Shown piece after piece: positions 23,846 through 33,400 of a stretch of 64,000 nt of DNA. This DNA is from Symsagittifera roscoffensis (Eukaryota; Xenacoelomorpha; Acoela; Convolutidae). The notes beneath the pieces were generated by a model. The model worked only from the letters and a program-made list of their open reading frames with translations. It searched no databases and was not told the DNA's origin. Position numbers and translations under genes: made by a program. The stretch is taken from assembly GCF_963678635.1 (NCBI RefSeq), contig NC_087064.1, positions 72,167,465 to 72,231,464 of the forward strand. The letters run 5' to 3'. The first letter of the stretch is position 1, and each line of letters opens with the position of its first letter.

Positions 23846-24621
23846 TTATTTTATTAAGGACTTAGGTAAACGAAAGAAAGACTAAAAAGCGAGAGGTATT
23901 AGGTTATTAATACACAGGCTAGGTATCAGTGACTGCACTGGTAACTTGCCTTTCAAAAAGAACCAGACTAATACAAAACAGGTCCGAACTCGGATATTCG
24001 CGACACTAAGTCTAAATTAAAAAGAGCGTGACTCAGTGGTGTGGATTGGAACATAATACGTTTTTGGGAAAAGTGACTGCCCTGAGGATTTTAGTAGGTC
24101 TAGCTCGGGCAGTCCGAAGGCAGATAGGTAACACAGTACTCGGTGGGTGCAATAGACGCCCACTTGAGAAAATAACTGCCTTCAAAGTTTTGTCTGTTTG
24201 GTGCAGCACCAAGCAGGGAAAGCTTTTTCTTTAAAAGACAGGTTCGACTATTGTACTGCGACCGACTAAGAGTACAAGACACATACGTTTTTTTATATAT
24301 ACATTCATATTGTGTCAATATATATTTTTTGTTTTTGATTTTAAATCAACCTAAACTGTGCTTGATTGGGTAGTGAGTACACTATCTTTTAAATTGGTTG
24401 ATAACATCATATTGTGCTAGTTTCCAGATCTTTGGACCGATAATCGGCTAGTGTGAATAAATTTTATACAAACTGTATACTGACAACATACAGGGATTCG
24501 TGGTCACTATTTAATAGAATCTGGTGAAATTTATTGTGTTGTGTCATTATTATTGTTAATAAAACTATAAGGTCTCTAGCAATTGAGTCAAGAGTAGGCA
24601 TAGGAAAGTGACAAATAAAGA

Positions 24622-25959
24622 ATGAGTTTAGACAAGTCAAGGATACCAAAACGAGGTAATAGCTCTAGGAAATTCATACCTGAAAAGCAAAGAAAAACGA
24701 TGACCGATCCTTTTGTGGATTGGATCAAGCGATCCCGGTCTGACAAAAGGGGGACGGTTTCAGGCAGAATGGTTGAAACGAGAAGTCAAAAGACCTCAGA
24801 AGAGCGAAGAGAACTGTTAGAAGTGGAGGTCAATACGGACCATACCATGAATGACAACCAGGAAGTAAATGAACTGGAAGGGAGAGGCAGAAGGCTGGCG
24901 AGTGAATCTACCCCGGTAGAACAAGGCCATGATTTTGCCACTTCCACCGGGACATTGGATCGAGAAGAGATGTCGGAACTGTCCGACATCTCAACTGAGG
25001 TAGCGGCAACGAGAAGATCTCCGACAGACAACACTATGATGGCAAGCGGAACTGGGAAACAAACGACATCATCATCGTTCTCAGAAAGAATGAAGAACAC
25101 CTTCGGAAACATCTTTCCATTCAGCATGGGAGGAGGAGCAGGAAACGATGGTGAGTCTCAGGAGGAAGAAGATGAAGAGAAGCAAGGGGACTCTGGATCT
25201 CAATTAAGCCTCAATAGTTCGATCCAGGAGAGTGAGGCACACGTAGGAAGAGAGACTGGAACTATGGACAAATTTGGTGTAGTGACAACGATAAGCAAGG
25301 AGGCAAACACACCAGGCCAGTCAAAAGACTTCGCGATTAGAGCAAGTTCGGAGCCACAACCTGGTGAGAATAAAACCAGAGGGCTCGGCAACGCGTTAAT
25401 TGATCCTGAAACAAATAAAGAAGAGATGTTGAAACAGAGGGTCAAGGCCCGGATCTCGACAAGCACGAAGTTACCTGGGACCGACAGGGTTACACCACCA
25501 CTAGTGACGCCACTCGTGGATAACGGGGCAGCACTAGAGGAAGCCTTAAACAACATAGTGGACAGTTTAGGAGAACAAAACGAGCAAATGTCAATAAGGA
25601 TGAGTGAACTAGAAAGAGCAGTTCACATTGAGAGGGAAAGGCTGCGGGAAGAAATAAACCGCAACAGACAAGAAGTTGACAGGAGCGAAAAACGCTTGAA
25701 AGAGAGAACGGATGAACACATGACGAGGAACTTGTCGCGAATGACAAGAGAGGCGGAACAGATGGAGTTACGCTTAAGAGCAGACATGGAGAAGTTAAGA
25801 ATTCAGCAAGAGCATTCTCTTGGGACTCTTGACACAAAGATAGATGCGATGATGGAGAGGCGAACTCAGGCTATCATGGATAGGTTGGACGGGCTACTAA
25901 GCAGCAAGAGTGGACCAAAAGGGAGGTCCCAGCAGGGAACCGAGGGTGAACTTCAATGA
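24622..25959 (+). CDS. gag: Element D gag, N-terminal region
   Basis: 445 codons from the ATG of MSLDKSRIPKRGNSSRKF, the same start as in B. A basic N-terminus is followed by an acidic Ser/Thr-rich region, then a long predicted coiled coil (about residues 310-430, ELERAVHIERERLREE). Only the last few residues are out of frame with the homologous protein: near 25918 a small deletion shifts the frame and the gag protein continues in the frame of 25910-28180. B reads through this point, so this is a lesion and not a programmed site. Confidence 0.85.
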   Translation: MSLDKSRIPKRGNSSRKFIPEKQRKTMTDPFVDWIKRSRSDKRGTVSGRMVETRSQKTSEERRELLEVEVNTDHTMNDNQEVNELEGRGRRLASESTPVEQGHDFATSTGTLDREEMSELSDISTEVAATRRSPTDNTMMASGTGKQTTSSSFSERMKNTFGNIFPFSMGGGAGNDGESQEEEDEEKQGDSGSQLSLNSSIQESEAHVGRETGTMDKFGVVTTISKEANTPGQSKDFAIRASSEPQPGENKTRGLGNALIDPETNKEEMLKQRVKARISTSTKLPGTDRVTPPLVTPLVDNGAALEEALNNIVDSLGEQNEQMSIRMSELERAVHIERERLREEINRNRQEVDRSEKRLKERTDEHMTRNLSRMTREAEQMELRLRADMEKLRIQQEHSLGTLDTKIDAMMERRTQAIMDRLDGLLSSKSGPKGRSQQGTEGELQ

Positions 25960-28180
25960 ACATCAAAAGAGGAAGACGTATGGATCCACTAGAGGCAGGG
26001 GCAGTTCATCAGGCTATGCCACAAGGGATAATGGAGCATGGGGCCCAAACAATAGAGCTAGTTCAACGGGGAACAGACAAACCTCTAACGAACGACCAAC
26101 GCAAGGCACACATGCGACTGGGAGAAGTGATTCCGGCAACAGGGGGCATGCAAGCCCGAGGAGGAGTCATGTGGGCCAAGCGGGAAGTGCTCACGGTGAT
26201 TCGGAATGTAGGGATCCACCGCACACAGAGCCTTCGACGAGGTGTGAGGACACTCAAACGGGACACTCAAGGGATGCTACTGCAATGGCCACAGCATTTG
26301 AACCCCTGAACAGGTCTCTGGAGACATTCCTCACGAGGTTATCTAAAACCAATGAACGCAGTGAGAAGTCCAGAAGAGTCTTTAAGAAGCCAAGATGCTA
26401 CAAAGACGAATCTGATGGCTGTATTGATACCTGGATAGAGGTAATGAAGCTGCATTTCGAGGAAGAGGACTTGTCTGAGAGACAGGAATGCAGCGCGCTC
26501 ACCAGCAACTTAGAAGGGACAGCCCTGAACTGTGTCATGGCCAAGAAACAGTATCAACGTGACACTGCAGAAAAAATCTTCGAAATCTTGTTAAACCGTT
26601 TCGGATCAGGGGTGCAGGGGCACCAGGCGATGATGCGCTTCGAGAAACGGAGGCAACGAGAGGATGAAACCATAGACAAGTTTCTCGATGATTTGGAAAT
26701 GCTGAGAAGACGCAGCCAACCGGATGAGTCAAACCGAAGGATGAACCTGGCCGTAGCCTCAAAATTCATCGATGGTGTGAAAAATGATGAACTTCGTACG
26801 ATGCTAGCAACGCATTACACACCACTATCAACTAATACGCCAACACCGGAGGAGTTGAGGCTCAAATCAAAAGAGTATCTTTTGTTGAAACCTCCTTCGA
26901 GATCTGGATATTACAAGAACAATTATGGCAATTTTAACAACGGACCAGCAAACCAAGGGAACAATTGGTACAAACCAAGGGATGATATGGACAAGAGACG
27001 TTCTTGTGCTAATTGCAGTTCAACAGACCATCATGTGTCAGCATGCCCAGCTTACAAACAAGGCATGAAAGCAATAGGCTTTAGCCTCGAGGACGAAGAT
27101 GCGTCAGAGTTGGATCATGAGGATTTCATGAGAGGAGTAATTGCGAAATTCGGCCCGAGGTGTTTCTTTTGTAACTTGGAAGGTCATTTTAAATCAGATT
27201 GTCCGCAATTCTGGGATGCAGTGGCAGACATCAAGCATCCAAGACATGAAGAAGCTTTGTCAGGAGTGAAAGCCAGCAAGGCTCGACTTTTGAGTGAAGC
27301 GGAGGCACGCAGAAAGGATAAACCTCAAGAGCTGGTGGCAAAGAAGATGCAAGCGGTAACAGAGGAAGCACGTGAACCGGAACCAGCAACTGCGGCCGAT
27401 GACTTCAAAATCGATTATAGGGAAGCTGCGAGGGATGCTATAAATAGAGTACAGCAGGAACTAGTGACGAAAGAGATTGAGCAAAAGGTGAAACTCGAGC
27501 TGGAGAATGAAAAATTACAGGAGCAACTGAACGCCTTTGAAGCAACGGAAGTTGAAGAGGCAAAAGCACCAAGCAGCTTGAGCATGAAACTTAATGTTAT
27601 CTCTGGTCAGAGGTTCGGTATGGCACCGCAAGGAAGTAAAATACAGTCGATAATCTCGGTGGCAGGGCATCAGGTAATCAGAAATCTGAGTGAACCGTCT
27701 TTGATGCATTTGGACACATATGCAGACTATCTGAGGCAGATGGAGCCACGCACCGAGTCGAGGGCTGTGAGGGCACTACTAACCACGGGTGGCCCTCGCA
27801 TGAAGAAACTTCATGGACGCTACCTAGAAGTCTATGGGCCGTATCAAGTGATGCTGAACGTGGATGGGATCAGTATTTACACCAGGACTTATGTAACAAC
27901 AGATGATGACCAAATAGGGCAGATCTATTTGGGTGTTGAGGAACTCAAAGTCCGCAGGATAGGCCATGACGCCATGATGGAACAAGACGCGGTACACATT
28001 GGATATGAAGCAGATGTGACAGCACACCTGCTCGACACCAACGGAACAAAAATCGGAGTCACAGGGCTTCTGGACACAGGAGCGGTGGTGAGTGTGATGC
28101 CGATAAAAACTTGGGAAAGAATGGGCTTCACACGGGAAGATCTGATTCCTACGAACCTCCGACTGGCCGCCGCAAATTGA
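25910..28180 (+). CDS. gag: Element D gag capsid/nucleocapsid and aspartic protease
   Basis: 756 codons continuing gag after the frame change. An R/G/S-rich stretch (GSTRGRGSSSGY) leads into the helical gag domain (CIDTWIEVM, ILLNRFGSGVQGHQ), then two CX2CX4HX4C zinc knuckles (CANCSSTDHHVSAC near 27005 and CFFCNLEGHFKSDC near 27160), a charged helical linker, and the protease with LLDTGAVVSVMP near 28065. Gag and protease are in one frame, with no frameshift between them. It ends at a TGA (28178-28180) where B has CGA, so the stop is a C to T change in a CpG context. Confidence 0.88.
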   Translation: MDQKGGPSREPRVNFNEHQKRKTYGSTRGRGSSSGYATRDNGAWGPNNRASSTGNRQTSNERPTQGTHATGRSDSGNRGHASPRRSHVGQAGSAHGDSECRDPPHTEPSTRCEDTQTGHSRDATAMATAFEPLNRSLETFLTRLSKTNERSEKSRRVFKKPRCYKDESDGCIDTWIEVMKLHFEEEDLSERQECSALTSNLEGTALNCVMAKKQYQRDTAEKIFEILLNRFGSGVQGHQAMMRFEKRRQREDETIDKFLDDLEMLRRRSQPDESNRRMNLAVASKFIDGVKNDELRTMLATHYTPLSTNTPTPEELRLKSKEYLLLKPPSRSGYYKNNYGNFNNGPANQGNNWYKPRDDMDKRRSCANCSSTDHHVSACPAYKQGMKAIGFSLEDEDASELDHEDFMRGVIAKFGPRCFFCNLEGHFKSDCPQFWDAVADIKHPRHEEALSGVKASKARLLSEAEARRKDKPQELVAKKMQAVTEEAREPEPATAADDFKIDYREAARDAINRVQQELVTKEIEQKVKLELENEKLQEQLNAFEATEVEEAKAPSSLSMKLNVISGQRFGMAPQGSKIQSIISVAGHQVIRNLSEPSLMHLDTYADYLRQMEPRTESRAVRALLTTGGPRMKKLHGRYLEVYGPYQVMLNVDGISIYTRTYVTTDDDQIGQIYLGVEELKVRRIGHDAMMEQDAVHIGYEADVTAHLLDTNGTKIGVTGLLDTGAVVSVMPIKTWERMGFTREDLIPTNLRLAAAN

Positions 28181-29116
28181 GGAGCCATCTACGTAGCCGG
28201 AAGAACACCGATAACGGTCCTTCACATGGGAGGACGAGACCTTTGGATGAGCTTCCTGGTGGTAGAGAATCTGGACGACGCCGACCAATTCATCTTGGGT
28301 AGAGATTTTGTCAGGAATTTTGACGTGATGATTGACTTGAACAATGGTCTAATACGGATTAGAAACCCGGACCGAAAGTATGTTAAGAGACCAATTAATA
28401 GGATAATAACAGATGAAAATAAGGTACCAGTTTTTTTGGATAGAAAAGTAAAGTTACAACCAGGACAAGCTGTAGTAGCAATTTTTAGAATGAGAAATTT
28501 AAATTCGTTAAGTGATAGCAAACAGGTTTGCTTAGTACCGAATCCAAATAGTCAGAGTTCGGTGATTTTAGGCCGGAGCTTCTCGGTAACGCGAAACGGA
28601 CTGTGTGTCAGTGTGTTGTTGAACACACTGGACACCACGGTTTCAATCCAGCGTGGAAAGAAGCTTGGCTACGCTTTGCCGATGAGGACCGACTATGAGG
28701 AGACACAAAACTTGAAGAAACATAATGTGAAAGACTGTCCTTATCATGCCAATAAAGATAAAATTTTAAAGAGGATTAATGAATTAAAATCTATTCATAA
28801 ATTGTTTTCAATGAAATCCGAAACGGACGACGGCTTATCAAGCTGCTCGAATTTTCCAGAACGCCCCTCGTCATACGAACTAGAATCTGACAAACCGGTT
28901 TTGCCAGAGATAGAACATTTGAAAGGAAAAATAGGTGAGGGAGATTTCGAAAAATTGCGGGACCTCCTAGATCGGAACGCCGAAGTATTTTCAAAACATA
29001 AGGCGGACATCGGTTGCTGTAATTTCGTCGAACACGAAATCGAACTAGAAGAGGGCGCCGTTCCCCATAGGGAAGGCGCAAGGCGAATGACGCCACATAA
29101 ATCGGAAGCGTGCTGA
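28181..29116 (+). CDS. pol: Element D protease C-terminus and spacer to RT
   Basis: Same frame as the preceding ORF after the TGA. It contains the end of the protease region (FILGRDFVRNFDVMID) and a spacer rich in charged residues that precedes RT. It stops at TGA 29114-29116, where B has GCCGAG. In retropepsins the ILG.DF block follows the active-site loop, so the protease is split by the stop at 28180. Confidence 0.8.
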   Translation, partial: GAIYVAGRTPITVLHMGGRDLWMSFLVVENLDDADQFILGRDFVRNFDVMIDLNNGLIRIRNPDRKYVKRPINRIITDENKVPVFLDRKVKLQPGQAVVAIFRMRNLNSLSDSKQVCLVPNPNSQSSVILGRSFSVTRNGLCVSVLLNTLDTTVSIQRGKKLGYALPMRTDYEETQNLKKHNVKDCPYHANKDKILKRINELKSIHKLFSMKSETDDGLSSCSNFPERPSSYELESDKPVLPEIEHLKGKIGEGDFEKLRDLLDRNAEVFSKHKADIGCCNFVEHEIELEEGAVPHREGARRMTPHKSEAC

Positions 29117-29989
29117 GCGGAAATAGAAATGTTGCTTGAATACGACATGATAGAACCCTCGAAATCGCCGTGGGCTTGCGGGGTAGTCATGGCGAAAAAG
29201 AAAGGGGGCAGCTTAGATTTTGTTGCGACTTTCGTTACTTGAACGCGGTAACGATTAAAGATGCGTACCCGATACCGCGAATAGACGAGAGCCTATCTAA
29301 ACTTGGTGATGCAAAGTTCTTCACCACATTGGACTTGGGTTCTGCCTTCTGGCAGGTTCCTCTGCGAAAGAAGGACAGAGAGAAAACCGGATTCGCGTGC
29401 GAATTGGGGTTGTACCAGTGGAAGAGGATGCCCTTCGGCTTGTGCAATGCAACAGCAACTTTTCAAAGGCTGATGGCTCAGGCTTTGACAGGAGTGACCA
29501 AAAAGTACGGGAATCTCTTGATGTGCTACGTGGATGACGTAGTCATAGCGACACCAACCCTGGAGGATCACATTGATCGACTCGATGAGGTCTTCGGATG
29601 TATGAAAAGAGCAGGCTTGAAATGCAAACCGTCGAAATGTGAAATCCTTAGGGATTCGATCAAGTACCTGGGAAGAATGGTGGACAGGCATGGTGTGAGG
29701 CCAGATCCGGAAGCAGTAGAAGCAGTGATGACATGGAAAGCTCCAAGAACGGACACACAGCTCATGAGCTTCCTAGGGTTTGCCAATTACTACCGAGAAT
29801 TCATAAAAGGATACGCGGACAAGGTGTACCCGATGCAGAAGCTGATGCGCAACAAAGGGAAAAAGTTCGAATGGAACGATGAGGCACAGGTTGCCTTCGA
29901 GAACATAAAGCGGGAACTGTGCGAAGCGCCAGTGCTGGGCATGCCTACAGAAAAGGGCATGTATGTTCTCGACACAGACGCATCTGTGC
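29013..29989 (+). pseudogene. pol: Element D duplicated RT region, upstream copy
   Basis: This stretch is repeated 1,268 bp downstream (30281-31257), with identical translation through RT fingers, palm (YVDD near 29529) and the start of RNase H. The copy breaks off after VLDTDAS. A one-base frame change near 29200 and the TGA at 29114 occur in both copies, so they predate the duplication. B has only one copy. Confidence 0.85.
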
Positions 29990-30280
29990 CTCATCCGATA
30001 CGCGGACAAGGTGTACCCGATGCAGAAGCTGATGCGCAACAAAGGGAAAAAGTTCGAATGGAACGATGAGGCACAGGTTGCCTTCGAGAACATAAAGCGG
30101 GAACTGTGCGAAGCGCCAGTGCTGGGCATGCCTACAGAAAAGGGCATGTATGTTCTCGACACAGACGCATCGGTGGTGGCCATCTCAGGAATATTGGATC
30201 AAGAGCAAGAATGGAACGGAAGAACAGTTCTCTTTCCCATTGCATACAGGCCCATTGCATACATGCCCTCGACACAGACG
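29990..30280 (+). repeat. Second, partial RT/RNase H duplication
   Basis: 29995-30240 repeats the block from the RT thumb (ADKVYPMQKLMR) to the start of RNase H (DQEQEWNGRTVL). It is joined through a short scrambled stretch (CCCATTGCATACA twice, then CTCGACACAGACG) to the downstream full RT copy. The short shared strings at the joins suggest template switching. Confidence 0.75.
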
Positions 30281-30437
30281 GTTGCTGTAATTTCGTCGAA
30301 CACGAAATCGAACTAGAAGAGGGCGCCGTTCCCCATAGGGAAGGCGCAAGGCGAATGACGCCACATAAATCGGAAGCGTGCTGAGCGGAAATAGAAATGT
30401 TGCTTGAATACGACATGATAGAACCCTCGAAATCGCC

Positions 30438-33400
30438 GTGGGCTTGCGGGGTAGTCATGGCGAAAAAGAAAGGGGGCAGCTTAGATTTTGTTGCGACTTT
30501 CGTTACTTGAACGCGGTAACGATTAAAGATGCGTACCCGATACCGCGAATAGACGAGAGCCTATCTAAACTTGGTGATGCAAAGTTCTTCACCACATTGG
30601 ACTTGGGTTCTGCCTTCTGGCAGGTTCCTCTGCGAAAGAAGGACAGAGAGAAAACCGGATTCGCGTGCGAATTGGGGTTGTACCAGTGGAAGAGGATGCC
30701 CTTCGGCTTGTGCAATGCAACAGCAACTTTTCAAAGGCTGATGGCTCAGGCTTTGACAGGAGTGACCAAAAAGTACGGGAATCTCTTGATGTGCTACGTG
30801 GATGACGTAGTCATAGCGACACCAACCCTGGAGGATCACATTGATCGACTCGATGAGGTCTTCGGATGTATGAAAAGAGCAGGCTTGAAATGCAAACCGT
30901 CGAAATGTGAAATCCTTAGGGATTCGATCAAGTACCTGGGAAGAATGGTGGACAGGCATGGTGTGAGGCCAGATCCGGAAGCAGTAGAAGCAGTGATGAC
31001 ATGGAAAGCTCCAAGAACGGACACACAGCTCATGAGCTTCCTAGGGTTTGCCAATTACTACCGAGAATTCATAAAAGGATACGCGGACAAGGTGTACCCG
31101 ATGCAGAAGCTGATGCGCAACAAAGGGAAAAAGTTCGAATGGAACGATGAGGCACAGGTTGCCTTCGAGAACATAAAGCGGGAACTGTGCGAAGCGCCAG
31201 TGCTGGGCATGCCTACAGAAAAGGGCATGTATGTTCTCGACACAGACGCATCGGTGGTGGCCATCTCAGGAATATTGGATCAAGAGCAAGAATGGAACGG
31301 AAGAACAGTTCTCTTTCCCATTGCATACGGCAGCAAAGTCTTGAGTGACACAGAGATGAATTATGGCGCACCAAAAGCAGAAATGTTTGCAGTAGTCACC
31401 TTCGTGGAGAAGTACCGTGCATACTTGGGGAGCGCTCCCTTCAAGTTACGCGTGGACAACAGAGCGTTATCCTGGTTGAAGACCTACTCGATGGATCAGA
31501 GTTATATTGGTAGATGGATAGTAAGACTGGATGGCTACCATATGATAATCGAACATAGGATGCGTGATAAACACCAGAATGCTGACAGCCTCAGTAAGAA
31601 AACTGAGTTCTATGAAAGATTGGAGCAGAAGCAGGCCAATCAGGCGGAAGTAAAGGAGGGATTCTCGTTTCTGGACAAAGAAACTTATGAAGCGCTTCCC
31701 TTAACGAGATGGTTGGATAAGTCTGGACATCCAATTCCAGGGCATCCTGAGTTACCTGTAGAGAAAGCAGCCGAGATAAAGATCCTGTCAAGGGAGGACC
31801 CGGTCCCATTGGATCTGTTGCTGCGCTCGAACCTGGTCCAGCAAGAACTCTCTCGCATGAATATAAACAGCCTCTCATTATTGGATAAAACGGTGCAAGT
31901 CACACCCCAAGTGATGCGGATGCTGGGTGGATTGTTAGAAAGAGAAGTGACCAGAGATAACCCCGAGTGGACAGCAGCAGTGACATCGCTAACAGTCAGT
32001 GAGAAGGTCAAGATCATGCCGTCCAGACGACAACACGAAGAGAACGAGAGGGATTGTAGGACAATAGTTCAGCAACTAGTATCCTCAATACCCCAAGAGA
32101 TTTTAACCAGTACTTCTTACGGACAGAAAGGACAGGAGAGCGGCAAGCAAAAGAAAACTGTCACCTTTGTAGACCGGGATAAAGAGGGTGAAGTTGTAAA
32201 ACAAAATCTGCTGCAAGACTATTTGTCCGGGGAGAAGGATAAGGAGAAAAACCAGCGATCACAAGATCAACACCCGGGACAAGTGAATTTGTCCGGGGAG
32301 TCCGAGATAGACGAGAAAATTCCTGATGAGAAACAGGACCTAGAGAACAAGGTTTTGTTCGGGGAGTTCAGATGGATGCGAAGGAAATACAGACATGATC
32401 TGGAGGAGCGTGCAGTCTCCAGCACAACACCTTCGACGGATGATGATTCCCGAAACTCAGGAATGGATACCTATTCGGACAGGAATTCGACCTCGGGATC
32501 GGAACTGTCAGAACTAGCGATACACACGCTACTAGTGGAAACTCGGGCAAAGGACCTGGACAGAGAAGTGTACCAGGATCCTGACAGTGATCGCTACCTA
32601 ATACCAAGCGAAAGAGTCTTTGACAACGCAGCGGATGACTTAGAAACAATAGCAGTATCAAAGCGGTCGATGAGCTTATTGCCACAGAAAGAGGCAGTCA
32701 GGACTGATCTTCAACCGTTTCAGCAAGAAACACAACCGTTGGCGAAGATTTGGTGCGTTAAGATGGAAGAAGACACACATCAGCCCAACGAGCTGAATAG
32801 TCAGATGAGGGTCATGAAGACGTATTTGAAGGCGAGATACAGACTCTCGGACCTTCTAAGGGCGCAGAGAAATGATCGCATGACAAGCAACCTAAAAAGG
32901 TGGATAGAAAACGGTGCACCTGACAAAGGTGACCTGGAAGAAGACAGCTATAGGATCCTGAGACAATACTTCATGCAGAAGGAGGGGAGATTATATCTGA
33001 ACAAGGACGGGATCGTGGCTTGCAGGAGAAGAAAAGAAGACAAGGTCTTATACAAATATAACGCGATAGTGTTGCCGCAACTCTATCAGACAGAACTATT
33101 ATTCAGGTCGCATGATCAGATGGGCCATCAAGGGATCGACAAAGTGTATCAGAGGATCCTGAAGCGCTTTGAGTGGCCTGGGATGAAAAAGGCATGCGAG
33201 AAATGGGTGACAGCATGTCTGTCATGCCAACAGGTCAAGGATCCTAGGAAGTTGCGATTTCCTTTACAATCAATTGAGTCGTCTGAATTCAACGAGGTGG
33301 TGCAGATAGATCACCAGAAGATATGCATGACAGACAGCGGTTACAACCAAGTCTTGGTCATGATAGATCACTTCACGAAGTATGCAGAGGCCGTGCCCTG

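Larger units (their letters stand above)
21632..24621 (+). other. Element D leader (about 3 kb, noncoding)
   Basis: Lies between the 5' LTR and the gag start. No credible gene. It contains the candidate primer-binding site and, in its last third, a dense array of CCGGAGGGGTC motifs. B has a similarly long leader of the same type, so the length is a family property. Confidence 0.8.
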
